DNA from: Polytrichum commune
Lineage: Eukaryota; Streptophyta; Polytrichopsida; Polytrichales; Polytrichaceae
Assembly (NCBI GenBank): GCA_950295325.1
Contig: OX485809.1
Span: forward strand, 28,954,001 to 29,018,000
Direction of reading: 5' to 3'
DNA: 64,000 bases
The notes beneath the pieces are model-generated. The model saw only the letters and a list, made by a program, of their open reading frames with translations, was not told the DNA's origin and ran no database searches. Positions 1 through 15,100 of this stretch are shown here, piece by piece. Each line of letters opens with the position of its first letter. Positions within the stretch are counted from its first letter, which is position 1. The position numbers were made by a program, and so were the translations under genes.

Positions 1-2250
1 ACAAGGATTTAGCATAAGGGAGTCGCCATGGGTGCTACATAGGGGTCCTGGGCCATTGTTGATGATGCTGGTTGCTGTAACGACTAGCAACTATCGTAGC
101 AATGTAACCGTTGGAAGGGTTGTTGGGATAGGAGGAGAAAATTATCTCGTTGTGTGGTAGGGAGGAAGTGAATGATAGTAGTGAGTTAGCAATTAGGGTC
201 CTATTTTGGCGCATTTGAGATCAAGGATCAAGGGGCGGGGGGGGTCGCACGAAAACTTGGTGTTGGGAGGCAAGTGGTCAGTAATTGCTTCAAAAAGAGA
301 AAAAAAAAGGTTGTGACTTGGAGTTGAGGGATTGGAGGGAGCAGTGTAGTGTAGTGAAGGGCTGAGGTGCGGAGAGGAGTTTTTGGTTAATTTCGTTCTC
401 TCTCCTTCCCTTGTTGTTGGGTCTGCCATCGCCTCGGCTAACTGCATCCAAGGCTCGTCTTAGTTTACTACCAAAGGTGATCCTCGAGGGGTGATCAACC
501 CTTGATCCCATTAATTGGAGTTAGCTCGATTCTTCAGCTGCTTTGCTAATACGTTGCTCCTTAATTCGGACAACATTGCTGGTGAGTCTGTTGGTTCGGT
601 TATGTGTCTTCCGAGCATGGTCTCTGTGGGTAGTTCAACAAACTTGAACAACAGAAGGCTATGTGGAATCCATGTCTTGCATGGTCAGAGGAGGGTCGAT
701 TGTTGGATTGAGGTTCCAGTGGGCAGAGAGCAATCGTGGCATCAATGATTAGGTGGATGTTTCAATTCTTTGTAGTCTCGTTGTGGGTTGTATCCACATT
801 GTGACCAATTAGAATACATTTTGCATCCCCATGGGTGTTTTCAAACGCTGAAGAGGATGGCCGCGCCTCGTACCCACTAGGATGGATTAGTGTCGATGGT
901 GTCGACCTTGCATCATAAATTGAAAAGAGTAGGAAAAAGGGCAATTGGCTACAAAATTGAAGGGCGAAGGTTGCGTGCCTTGTGTTGACCTGGGGCCGAG
1001 AGTGTTGGCCACGGCTTGGAAGGTTGGTCTGCCTCCTTTCTTTCCTAACTCCCTGTTGGTGGTTGTTGTGTGGATGGTGAGTGCAGTGGCCAAGGAAACT
1101 CAACCTCTAGAAGCAACGTTGAGTTCTAGGCTATGGAAAGGAGAGCAGAATTGAGGTGCAAAAGTTCCTCGGCTACTTTGAACTGTGTAACACCGGCGTG
1201 AGGAAGCTGGTTATCAGTTTGCTTGGATGACTGAGGTGGACAGGCGCAGGTCGAGCAACTAGGTTGGAAAGGACGAGAGGGAGTTTGACGGCAGCGGGGT
1301 GGACATTGGGATCGTACTAGGGACCTCAATGTTGCAAGCAGTGGGGGCATACTAAGGGTTGGGTAGTGGTGGCTCAGTCACATAGGTGGGCAATAGCGTG
1401 AAGCAAGTAAGCTTAGTGATTCATTAACGTTGCTTGCAATCCAAGCAATTAATGTGTGTGACTCAAGTGGTTGTGAATGCTTGCATGTTCTTAATAAAAG
1501 GGTGTTCTACACACCACTTCACTCACAATTCAAGGGAACAAAGATGCATGTGTAAGTGATGACTTAGGGTATGTGGTGAAGGATTCTCCACCCGGACTAG
1601 GACGCATTCAAGGAGGGAAGGATTCTTGCTCACATGACCCATTCGGTGTAGACAACAACGTTGTGGTGATTGATTACCGAAGTGAAATTCAACAACATAG
1701 CCATCTCCAAGCTTCTTCTTGAGAGTGAGGACGATGGCAATTTGAGATTCTTTTTGTGGGAGGTTATTAACAACAAGAATCATACTAATATGGAGTTTCA
1801 AGGGTGCAGCAACCTCCTTGTCTTTGGTGAGGCTTACTTGAAGTTTCTCATGATGATATGTAAGCTTGTGTTTCCAAACTGAGCTCTAGCTTCGTTGAAG
1901 ATGAATGTAAGGAAGGCAAAATCTTTGGCGGCATCGGGTTTAGTGAGGGTCATGAACTCATATTGTTTCCCCTCATAGTAATTCTCTTTCACTAACATAT
2001 AGAAGATGCTATGAACATGATTCTCTCTTAGCGAGTCCCCTTTAAGATGTATTCTAAGGTTACAAGCATGTGTAATTTACATCGATGGGGTTGGAGTAGT
2101 CCATGCCAATCGGTATAGCCATTGCGTGAGGTCTTGCTAAACATGCGGCCCAAACCTCTCCTTGACTCATTGATTTGAAGCCAATGTCGAAGCAAATGAT
2201 GATTTGGAAGCCCTTGGAGAACCCCGTGTCCCGGTTGTTTTTTTCATGAT
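1..2250. other. Intergenic DNA, no gene recognised
   Basis: I see no supportable gene here. Open frames are all under about 115 codons, overlap on both strands and carry no recognisable motif. The first 1.4 kb is relatively G-rich on the plus strand (runs such as GGGGCGGGGGGGG near 232-245). The stretch could be decayed transposon sequence, but nothing diagnostic is visible. Confidence 0.5.
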
Positions 2251-3800
2251 GTGGAATTTGGATGAAATGTAGGTTTCATTGTTGTTGTTTCTTGTTTGGT
2301 ATCCTATGTGATTTGAGCTTCCTTGGTGCGGTTAATGTTCATTGTGTTGCATGTAGTTCTCCTCGCACGCGCTTCAATAGTAGTCACCTTCCTAGAAGTT
2401 GTTATGGAGTGTGCACTCTTCCTAGGGTTTGGTTGTTGTTGGTCCTCAAAGACTATCTAATGTTGTCTGTTTCTTTGTCTTGGCCCTCTTGAATTTGTTG
2501 TCCTTGTCTAGTTGTATGTCCTCTGTGTTATCAAGAGGTTAGCATAAGCTTATTGGTAATTTTTTGGTGTTGTGGTTTAAAGTTGCTCGTGTGCCATTAA
2601 TCTTCTTTGATTTTCATGAGAGTTTCCAGGCGGATATTGTAGTATCAAGTTTTCTTTGGTAGTTTTTTAAGAGCGTGCTCTAGTACATGGTATTGTTGGA
2701 CATTGGAGGTTGTTTGCTATTGGTCTCTTCTTGTCACAAAAACTCTAGTTTTTTTTGACATGGTCTTCTCTCTTCGGGATTTTGGCAAAGATTGCAGCTT
2801 CTGCTACAGTGCTTCGGGCCTTCTTTTTCTCATTTATTGTGGTGGGTGTCGGATTGTTAAGAGAGACTATTGTCGTTCTATTAAGGCTTGTGCTTACATT
2901 ATTCTCGGCATGAGTTGAATTAGTGTGTGGGCTTCTTCTATGCAATGGTTGTGATGTTGTAGGCTTCTTGAACTCTCTCCTCGTTGTTTGTGTGGCCTCT
3001 ATGTGTGGTCTTGAGCCTATGGTTCCATTGATTGGCACCTTGGGACTATTGTTGGGGGTGTCACTATGTATAGAAGGCGAGCTAACTTGTTGTGGCAGTC
3101 GGTATTGTTTCTTGAGGTACGCTCCTTGATGTTGCTTTGGTGGTGTTGTGCTAGAGGCTTCACTAATGAAATTGGAGGTGTGTTGAGGGGTTGTGGGAGG
3201 GCATTTTTTGTAGGCTTCTATTGTATACGTGGTTGCGAGTACATGTGTTGGGGAGGAGGCTATGGTCTGAGAATAACTTGGCGCTTTATCCACATGTGTC
3301 CTTGCATATTTTTTGTTTGTATTTTTGTTTGGGAATTGGGGGTTTGTGTGTGCTTGTGTTTGGTGTAGATTTTGGAAAACTAGGGCTGTAAGGTGATGAG
3401 GAGATGGCGTTGTTTATACGCATGTGGATACCATTGTTTGTGTAGGCATGTGTGTTCTAGGTGTTGTCCAATATGCTCCAAGGGTGCTCATTAGGGTTGT
3501 AGTGTTTTGGCATTTCAAACTTGTTGTGATCTACCTAGCCATGATCTAGGGTTTTGGTGTCTTCAAGTTCCCTTTTCAATCCTCAACTTCTTAGTTTCTT
3601 TATTTCCTTGTGTTGCGGTTTGTCTTCTTTCTTATCTTCAAGTGACTGCACGTGTGTATGATGCTTCTCTTGGTATCTTGATGTTTCTTGCTTCTCTTGA
3701 GGCCCATCCGGTAGCATCTACCTCCCTCAGCTGCACAAACAATAATTATTTTTCAACCTTTATGGGTGAACCACAATCAAAATCACCTTCGTAGTGTAAA
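2250..3800. other. G+T-skewed intergenic stretch
   Basis: The plus strand is strongly enriched in G and T (many TTGTTG and GTGTTG words). This opens long stop-poor frames on both strands, the longest being 182 codons on the minus strand at 2745-3293. That translation is rich in Thr, Ser, Pro and Asn and matches no family I know. Strand-skewed, low-complexity DNA of this kind is common in untranslated parts of plant retrotransposons, but no LTR, primer-binding site or pol motif was found, so that origin is only a guess. Confidence 0.4.
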
Positions 3801-5320
3801 CAACCCATGCCACTTACATGCCCACAAGGACATAAGGACATTTGTTGTCCACATCTTAACCGTCCCTCGGATCTTGCTAAAAGATAAGTAATTTTTAGCC
3901 ACAGTTATTCCCCCAATCACAATTATTGTAATCCTCTATTGCTTCCCCCAAGGCCGACACTACCCAAAATTTAGAAACTATGTGCGGCCAAAAATAAGTT
4001 TTCAATTTATTAATTTTAAATTTTTATTGATGGTATCAAAAGATTTGAAGAGGTTTCAAAATAAAATAGGCACCACACAATATGTGACTTAAGTTCAAAA
4101 TAATGCAAGTTGTTATGAATTCTATGAAATTAAGTTTATATTATTTCTTAGATACCATGGTATAAATCATATATTAGTGGTATATGGTTCCGCAATGAAA
4201 GCAATTCTTGTTGCTCTTACTGCATATCTATTTTTTGTATGTCTATTTGTGGATTTATGAAATTTCTTTAAGGCTTAACCACATTGTAATGAATTATAAG
4301 CTTTGCCTTTTGAGAAGGTTTTTGAAATCATACAAAGTTTGGCCTTGGTTGGATAACCAACTAGAATTGGCCATGTGTGGAGGATAATCATAGAGCATAG
4401 CACTCTTGCGACAAGCCACTTGTTGATTTATAATAAACGTATGGTACATGAAAATGACTCACCCCAACCTTTCAAAGTAATTGAAAGGTAATACAAAATA
4501 TGGATAATTAGAAAATTACCTAATTAAATGGGCCATTTAAATTCTTGTTAGCAAAATAATACCCCTCAAAAAATTATATCCTTGCCTCGTGTTGTCCCCA
4601 TATGTCACACAACATGTCAGCCCTAGGTTGCCCCCAAAATTTTGATTGTGAAATTGCATCCATAATCAATATCCCTTATCACAAGTTTTAGGCCCACTTA
4701 CCTTATGTATTATTGTTATACATTTGAACCCCTCAAATGCTTGATTACGGGACATAGTATTGGTTTTGAGTATATGTACCGTACAACACACTCCATCCAT
4801 GTTTCTTAACCCTTTGAAATTGTCTTTGGAGTCTAGCGAAGACATGCTATAAAGTAACATTTAGCAAGGGTTTCTTGAAAGCCAGAACAAAAGAGAAGTT
4901 GCAAGGCAACATCAAAGGATCATATAGCAAATGATTCAAAATACATGTTATAGTATCGGTCTTCCTACAAGGAATTCATAAATTATTCTTGAAAATTCAC
5001 TATAATCATCACAAATCACATTGTTTTGCTTACATCACAAAATCCTTCCAATTTTTGTAGTTTAGATGCATTTCTCACTCATTATGAAAGCCTAGATTTT
5101 TAAAAAAAAATTTACTTGTGGCCTTCTTTATTGTAATTTTTTCCATGTGTTTACTACCAATTCACTTGCACATGCATTACCTGCAACCTCTAAGCACGAT
5201 AAAATTCTTGGTGCAGCAAAGAGAAAAGCAAAGAAAAACACTTGTGACCTAGACATGTTGTGATTCATTTTCACATGAATCATAGTGGGGCATTTTGGCT
5301 AATTGGGGTGGCAACACCCT
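3800..5320. other. AT-rich intergenic DNA upstream of the ECHIDNA-like gene
   Basis: No coding feature can be supported. The stretch is AT-rich, with short frames only. It precedes the R1 repeat fragment at 5325-5525 and the putative promoter of the gene that follows. Confidence 0.5.
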
Positions 5321-5324
5321 ACTT

Positions 5325-5525
5325 ATTGAATGATTATATAGACCCCCCCTTCCGAATTATGTTGATTATTAAACCTAAAATGATTAACAAATTTTGAACA
5401 CATAAGCAATCCAATCGCTTTTGAACACATCTATATTTTCGGTGTCCATTCTTGAGATAGATGCCCATTAAGCCACTCAAATACATGTGTCCATTTAAGG
5501 TAAGTAGCTGAATTAGGTGCACTTA
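5325..5525 (+). repeat. R1 dispersed repeat, partial copy
   Basis: This stretch shares an ordered set of words with longer copies at 7115-7470, 12545-12900 and 35830-36150: a short TGTTGACTATT-like word, then AAAATGATTARCA, then GAGCACATAGTCCAATC, and finally a CTCAAATACATGTGTCC-like end. Only the second half of the family consensus is present. It lies just upstream of the putative promoter of the ECHIDNA-like gene. Confidence 0.7.
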
Positions 5526-5600
5526 CCTTATTGTTGATTTCAAGTTAGGATATGTGTTGGTTTTGGGTATGCCTACCTTGGACTCTGACTGGTCCATCCA

Positions 5601-5608
5601 GTATATAC
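5601..5608 (+). promoter_or_regulatory. Possible TATA box of the ECHIDNA-like gene
   Basis: A GTATATAC motif lies about 90 bp upstream of an ATG at 5693 that opens a possible first exon. A short CT-rich leader follows it (TCATCTCTTCCCCTGTC). Spacing and context are typical of a plant core promoter. This is inference from motif and position only. Confidence 0.35.
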
Positions 5609-5692
5609 CACCGGCTACAGTAGGTCATCTCTTCCCCTGTCTAATTCCTTGGCGCTGGCTATGGTGAGAACCCAGTGCTTTCCTTCTTGGCT

Positions 5693-5737
5693 ATGGCGTT
5701 CCTGCTCCTCCAAGACTTCAACTCCTGCGCCGATGGG
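5693..5737 (+). other. Possible first coding exon of the ECHIDNA-like gene
   Basis: ATG at 5693 opens a 15-codon stretch ending in GATGGG directly before a GT at 5738. Joining it in phase 0 to an acceptor at 6414 (TTGACAG) would read into [10 protein letters not shown] without a stop. That gives a roughly 15-17-residue extension before MEQY. ECHIDNA proteins usually carry a short non-conserved N-terminus before the (M)E-N/Q-Y-x-(N/H)-P motif, so an extension is expected, but this exon has no sequence homology to prove it. The alternative is a non-coding 5' exon with translation starting at 6421. Confidence 0.35.
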
Positions 5738-6411
5738 GTAACTTGAACATCAAAAATCAACCCATTTCCTCTGCCGTGAAGGATTTCAACATCATTTCGT
5801 CAAAATGGTATGAATTCTCTAAAGGCAATTATTTACTTAACCCCCTCTTTGTTCAAATTGCACTAGCATCACAGACTTGACACATGCATCTAACCTGTAG
5901 TATAGACGATCATCTTAGCAAGAAATTCATCTTGATAGGGTGGAAATCATCCGGAATTTAGACTTTAGGTCATATTTCTATGTCATTCTGTCGTTTCTTA
6001 GAAAGAATGGGAATTATCTACTCTGTTAAGCAATTCTTGAGGCTTGCATATAGGTCGTGGTCTTGTTTTTTATTCTATCACTTAGGTTGTGCACCGAATG
6101 GTTTGTTAGGTAAAGGCACGAGATCTTCCCACATTTATACTCATGATGGTGGTCTGTGAGGATGTAGGTCCTCGAACTGGTAAAATTTAATCATGATAAT
6201 AACCTCTGTATCATGTAAATACAGACATCATAGTTTTATCTTGTGATGAGTTTCATATCTATTTCTATATCAATGATCAACAAGTGAATTTTTCCTGAAC
6301 TTTACTAATACGATCTCACCATTGCATGTAGCTCCTTTAGGTTGGAAGTAGAAATGTCACAAACTTCTGATGTGGATGGATGCACATACTAATGGGTGCT
6401 TTCAAAATTGA

Positions 6412-8698
<2,287 letters not shown>

Positions 8699-8699
8699 T

Positions 8700-9560
8700 T
8701 GATACCAAGCACATAGATGAGTATGAGGAACAAGCTTGTTGTGAATTTTAGAGACTTGGATTTCAGAGAAGAGGCACACACATGTATAAAAGTGGTTCTA
8801 CAAATATAGTTGTCCAGGTGCTTCCTGTCAAAATTCTGATTATTTCTTGTTGCTTACAAACATAGTTATAGCTTGAAAGTTAAAGGTGTTATGGAGTCTA
8901 TTGAAATATACATATTCTTGTGAAATTGGCTGAAATGGCAGAAACTAGTTATACATTGGTTGGTATTCCCAAGGCTGTGTTGATAACATTTGGCAATAGT
9001 AACAATCGACAAGTTAAGGAAAGAGCCAACAAACAAAGATACGAAAAAGGGTGTGCACTGTCATCTAATTCTATCACATGCTATGCAGGCATAATACCCA
9101 AAAGAACCATGAAAAGGCTGCATGAGACATTCAATTACTTAAGTAAAAGGAAGAACTTTCAAATATTTGCCTTTCAATCACATTCAAAAATTCCTATCAT
9201 AGACATTAACTTCTTTTATGATATATTTCTTGTAGTTATGTACATTTGTAAGCAATCAAAATATCATCTCTCTATTGCAATGGCTAATGGCTTAGTTAAC
9301 AGATCTATATCGAGCACTCAATGACATCAAAAAATACTTAGGCCCAAAACTTTGTGCCATGTGCCCATCTCCCATTGAAAGAGCTGAAATCTTCTACAGT
9401 GGTGTTGATTTCATTCTTAGACAGTCAAGTACAGTATGTAGTGTGCTAACCTTAATCCCCAAAATGCCTATTGAGGACACATTTGTCCATGGGCCGAAAC
9501 TCAAATAGAGCATGGAAGGGTTAACTAAGCCATTTGCATTGAAAGTTTTTATGCATAATA
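8700..9560. other. Intergenic DNA after the ECHIDNA-like gene
   Basis: The 3' flank presumably contains the untranslated region of the gene ending at 8698, but no clear AATAAA signal stands out. A 134-codon frame at 8920-9324 shows no recognisable domain and is treated as chance. Confidence 0.4.
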
Positions 9561-9976
9561 GGTCACATCCACGGGGGGGTCACTCCGTTGTCAAGTTGAA
9601 CACCACGTGCGACCAAAAAAAATCTTCTTTTGGTAAGTTGCACCACCAAAATGGGTCAAAATTTTATCAATTTTTTTTCATGAGTATACACAGTACCTAT
9701 GACATAATTTGTGGTAACTAAATTTGATGATTTGTTTTTTTCATAAAACATACCGTTTCTAACTAGAATGACACAGAATTGAACTAAAAAAATTACTAAA
9801 AAATAAAGATGACTAAAAATATATATAAAATGTAAAATATACTATCAATGGTTATGCATATGTAGAAAAAATATCATAAAACTTAAAATTATATATGGCA
9901 TGTAATATAGGGGTAGCAAACTTTGTCCGCACGTGGTGTCAACTTGACAATGAAGTGACCTCCCCGTGATCACATC
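9561..9976. mobile_element. MITE-like element with ~45-bp inverted ends and target duplication
   Basis: The core is 9570-9968 (399 bp). The left end begins CACGGGGGGGTCACTCC and continues TTGTCAAGTTGAACACCACG. The right end, reverse-complemented, reads CACGGGGAGGTCACTTC, then TTGTCAAGTTGACACCACG. The inverted ends run about 45 bp with few mismatches. The flanks are GGTCACATC (9561-9569) and GATCACATC (9968-9976), an 8-of-9 match that looks like a target site duplication. Long inverted ends plus a 9-bp duplication would fit a non-autonomous Mutator-like element. An 8-bp hAT duplication is the alternative. The interior is AT-rich and non-coding. Confidence 0.8.
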
Positions 9977-9979
9977 TGT

Positions 9980-12180
9980 AGTATATACTTGTAAGAAAAT
10001 AGTTGTTGAAGAATTCAAAGCTTGTATGTGGTGTGTTGTGATGAATGAGTGTGGACAAGTTATTGCTAACCAATCAATGTGATCTTCACTAAAGCAAAGT
10101 TGTTATTTTGGAATTGTAAGACATTGGTATGTATTTTTTTATACATTGTGCTTTAATTATGTGCACAATTGGTTTTTGATATAGCAATCCTTAAGAAAAA
10201 AAATGATATCAAATTATAAACTTTCATCTAAGTTGTACAATTGTGTTCTTGTAAATATCTCCAAGTTGTACACTTGTAAGTTCCATAATAATTTTGAGAA
10301 AGAGAAGTTATTCTACTTGAACTCAATGATATAGCCTTGGACCTCAATTCATGTAAACTCAATGGCAAGTTTTATTCACTACAAGCATGTAAGCTTTGGA
10401 CAATTATCCTACATGCGTCATTGGAAACTTGTCCCATGTCACTAAAAAAATATAGGAATCTATTCCAGTGGTAGATTTACATTGTTCTTTCACCAACACA
10501 AGATGATTGTCTAAGGTAGAAATACCATAACCCGTGAAAATAAGGTGATTCGCATTGAAGATCTAGTCTAACAATCATGAGATAATTTTCCAAGATAGAC
10601 AAGAAGGATTCATGAAGAATGCAAGTTGTTTCATATTTTTCTACCCTATACAAAAAATGCTACAATTTTTCAAAGTGGAAAGTTGTCCAAACCCCTACTC
10701 GTTCACTAGATTCTCCCTACACCTAACACAGTAATCCGCATTTCCTTACAGATAGTCGCCTAAATCGGTTACCTCATGAGTACATTAATACTTGACTCCC
10801 ATTGGCTACACTAAGTGTAGCCGCATTGAAGTTGCTGCCGAGCCATGATCGGTTTTAAAAATGGCACTTCACCATTATGATGGCGGTCTAGTGCACGGCT
10901 AGAGGGTGGTTAACGGGTTATGGTATTTCTACCTTAGGACTCATACGCTGGTAATGTATCGCACTCTGTTAGACCTTCAATATCCAAATGATTTGTATTT
11001 CATCCCTACAACTTCCTTTACTAAGGTTGCACTTTCCAAGTCAATTAAGTACCTTCGTTATTTAAGTTAGGGGTGTCAAACTTGATAGCAAAGCCACTCC
11101 TGTACAAGGCAGAAACAATTAAGGATGCCGAAGGGTCTCTATAATGTCATGTTGTACAGACCTTAGGACGGTTTGACCATAACCTTTCCCACATTATCTC
11201 TCAAAAGGTACAAGTGATTTGAATGCTAGTAGGTTAGGTAGGGGATCTTTAAAGATCCCAAATAAATTGCAAAGAAAGGCCTTGAACATGTGACCACCTG
11301 GCCTGCTCGACTGGGCAGGGGTCCGGGGATCTCTGCATCCACTGCAATTGTGCGTTAGTTTATGTACATGCTCGCATATCAATATTATTCTTGCTGTAAC
11401 ATATATTTCTGACAATATCATCATGTGTCGGAGGAGTCAGAGTTGTCTCTCTGACTTCTCCACACACAAAGGAAATGAAAAAAATACAAATGTTAGCACA
11501 TTCAACACAGCTTTGAGTACTCATGTAACCTGCAAGCAAACAAACAATGACAACTACAAATGCATTGTACATTTTCTTGGTGCTCTCAAATATTCTTGAT
11601 TCTATACAAGTGACCGTCCATTCTGAGTCAACCTGTCAACCATTCAGATGTGTCATACATTCAACTGAGCAGCCCTGGATCCAGCTAGACAGTGTGTCAG
11701 TGGTTCTGAGGCAGTAGAGTAACAGCTGATGCATTAGACTCACTTTGAGGTTTCAAAAGAAGTAAGTTCCAAATAGCATCTATGGCCAATGACTAACCTA
11801 ACTACATAAATAATCCCTGAGCTTACAAGGTTTTTTTAATTTGGTTTGTGTCTTCCAATGCCTGTAGGTTTCATTTAGGTTCAGGCCTGATGATTGTATT
11901 GTGATGTTTGGAGAAGAAAAATGTCTTGGATGTGTCTTCAGTGACATGGCAAACTTCTCGTCATAAGGTAAACAGGAACGATCTAATTCTTATTGACATC
12001 TGGTGTGGATGTGTCTGCAAGTCTAGTGTGTCAATATTGTCAAATGTATGGATCATAATTCAAATGCTAATTTAGCACAGGTGGCTCACAGAATAATAAT
12101 GCTGCATGCCTTAACATTATTCTCCAGAACACACTAGTTGCTGCTCATGTGGTAAGGTGTTGCTAGGTAGTGTGTAATTA
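9980..12180. other. Intergenic DNA between the two convergent genes
   Basis: The ECHIDNA-like gene (+) and the GDSL gene (-) converge on this stretch. No gene is recognised. Positions 10590-10720 are similar to 20790-20915 (shared GAATGCAAGTTGTTTCATA followed by a similar ATTTTTC..CTATA tract and a CTCCC end), marking another dispersed repeat. The 3' untranslated region of the GDSL gene should lie just below 12186. Confidence 0.45.
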
Positions 12181-12185
12181 ACCCC

Positions 12186-15100
12186 CTACAGATTGAAGAA
12201 GGTGACAATGCTGTCAAAAAACAGGTCTGCCACATATTTATACACAGTTTGCGTGGGGTGTAAAGAGTCAAAGAACATGTATGTGGAAGCATCTGAACAA
12301 GTCCCTGCCCTCTTTGCATTGCACAAGCCTGCAGTTGAGATATATCCTTCCCCGCAACATGAACGTCTTGTCTCTTTTAAACCTGACAGTCACACCAGAT
12401 GTCCATAAGAATCAGCTCTAGTACACACATTAATTCATACACTCAAGTCCACCAGGCTCAGATGACACATGCCCATACTAGTACTCTTACAAAAATCCTA
12501 AGATGTCTCATATCTTCGAGTATGAACGAATCTGTTACTTGCATACTAAGGTAGATGGGTCTCCATTGGTTAATTCTTCCAACTAGCCCACTTCTCCTAG
12601 GATGTGAACATGCGATTAGTAGAAGATGGTTAGCAAATCTAAATCGAGGCCATAGCCACTTTCCTTATAGTTTTTGAAGCTTATATGAATATGTTACCCA
12701 TAATTAAAGTGAAGATTCTCATGTTCATTAAGTGGTCATGCAGGTGCCCAATAGTTATGTTGACTATTGCGCCTAGAATGGTTATCATATTCTGAGCACA
12801 TAGTCCAATCTCTTTCAAACAAACACATGCCTTTATGGTATCCATTCTTGAAGCCACACCAAACCACACAACACTCAAATACAGGTGTCCTAATATGAAA
12901 AGTAACCGAATAAGATTGTCTACCTTTATCCTAATTGTAAAGCTGATAAAATTCTGCCCAACAACACCATCTGGTTTTGATGGTGTCTCCTTCTCGGGAA
13001 ATTAAAGTTTCTGAGAAAACATTTGGTAGCTATGGCGAAGATTGGGCGAACCAACCCATACACTCCTTCCTTTTTGGATGCCTAAACCCTTGCCTCCAAA
13101 GGAACTAGTTTACGGGTTGGTTCGCCCCAGCCCTATGGGCTTGGCTTGCTGAATGTCATGAGTGAATCAGGTGAGAAGAACATCAGCGTGAAGATGAGCA
13201 GGTAACTCTGTGGGTAGATTAACTCACCGTATTTAGAGGGGTAGTGGTAAATATCGTATAGAAATGAGTAGCCATCCAGATAGAGGAGCTGCACACCAGG
13301 CATGGCGACCTGGGCTTGGGCAATAGCGACCTTGAGGTTTTTGTTGTGCGCGAGGGCAACAGCGTTCATTTCCTCAATGCAACCTTGTTCTCCAATACCG
13401 CCAAAGAGAGTTATCTGTCCAGGAATACAACCGATTGGAGGAAATCCCAGAACTCCAATTTTCCGTGCTCCTGCATTGTAGAGTTGCTGCATGTACAAGT
13501 ACACATTTGACAAAGTGTATACAATCAAAAAGTAAGATCACAAATGAGCCGCTCTTGCAAATCGGAATTTATTCTTCACTATGATCATTTTGAGCCGCCA
13601 TTGCCGGAGGTTCACATTGTTCTGGTACAAAACTTCAACGTAGAATGGCTTCAAGACCAGCTGTACATATTGACATTCTTGCATAATTTCTTGAGCTGTA
13701 CCCCAAGCACAATAAATACTAGATTTTGAGCTTGATAAGTGCTACTCCCTCCGTCCCAAAATGATTGTCTGTATTCCTAACTTTGGCTAGATTAAGGACC
13801 GCTGTCCATTGACCGAGTAGTTGTAAGTATGACTGCTACGAAACGCCCCCCGAAGTTGCGGTGTCGAAAGACTTCTTGATGATGAAAGTTCAGCAAGTTC
13901 AGCGAGGAAATATTTGACTTTGAGCCTCAAACTTCTAGCCGGGCAGACAAACTGGACGATCATTTTGGGATAAGAAAATCCGAGGGGTAGGACAATCATT
14001 TTGGGACGGAGGGAGTATGAGGTATTCTACACTCACTCTGTTGCAGGCTTTCTGTAGACTACCTGACTTGTCGAGGTTCATAGCTAGTAATGTGGTTGAC
14101 AGGGACAAATCTGACAAAGTGTGAATTTTAAAATAAGATCACACTGAGGAGACAGCCTTGCAAACGAAAACTTCTTCATTGTGAACATTTTGAGTCGCCA
14201 TTGCAAGAAGTTCAGATTGTTCTGGTAGAAAACATCAAGGCAGAATGGCTTCACAAACAGGTGTACAAATCGACAATCCCTGCGTAATTTCTTGAGCAGC
14301 ACCCAAGGCACAATGAGGTCTTATTGCTATAATCATACACCTAATCTGTAGACTACCTGAGCTATGTCGAGGTTCCTAGCTAGTACTGTGCTTGAGAGGG
14401 CTGGAAGTACGTACCTTCAGAAAATCTGTTTGCAATGAAAGGATCATGGCACTGAACTGATCAGTCGTATATTGGTTTTGAAGCATGGGATTAAGATAGT
14501 AGTTCAGAATGTAGTCGTTACTCCCTGTGCTAACGAAATACAGTGAGTCTGTCAACATTGCCGATGCCTTCGCTTGTCCAAGCAGATGCGTTAATTTGAC
14601 GGAGTACTCACGAAACATCTCGAGCTGCTTTGACGCTGGTAATACATTCTGCATGCACCATTTATATATATAGAGAGAGTTGTGACTCGTTTTCACCTTA
14701 AAGGAGTTTCTTACGACTCTTAAGCGTAAGCAAAGTATATCTCTGGAAGGTAAACTCATTTTGCCATACCCAATCTGGCTGTTGCAAAACCTACAAGTTA
14801 TTAGTCAATTCTGATTTGTCTGCCAGCTCCAAACAATATAGGTCTATCACACAAAAAGGAGTCACCAGGAAAGCTAGAAACATTTACCGCAACAGCGGAT
14901 GTAGATGGCAGGTAGCCTGATCCTGATGATGCAAAATTGATTCCATGGAGGAGCTGGTCGCCTGTTGCATTTGGGTGAAGGTACGGGAGGGACATTGGAA
15001 GACCTAGCCTTATCGCTGCAACTCAAAACTTTTCAATTTATTGCACATAAAATATATAAATAAAATCACACCACAAACTCGCCACTGTAACTGCAATATG

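Noticed and set aside
2745-3293. 182-codon minus-strand frame
   Set aside because: It is Thr/Ser/Pro/Asn-rich with no domain and results from G+T skew on the plus strand; overlapping frames of similar kind exist on both strands.
5661-5741. ATG at 5661 as start of the ECHIDNA-like protein
   Set aside because: Its frame cannot be joined in phase to the MEQY exon through the available donor and acceptor sites; ATG 5693 or 6421 fits better.
13133-13528. GDSL gene ending at the 131-codon frame, i.e. truncated before its last block
   Set aside because: A GTGAGT donor lies inside that frame at 13227, and the missing last exon with the DSLHP block was found at 12186-12382 in correct phase, so the gene is complete.
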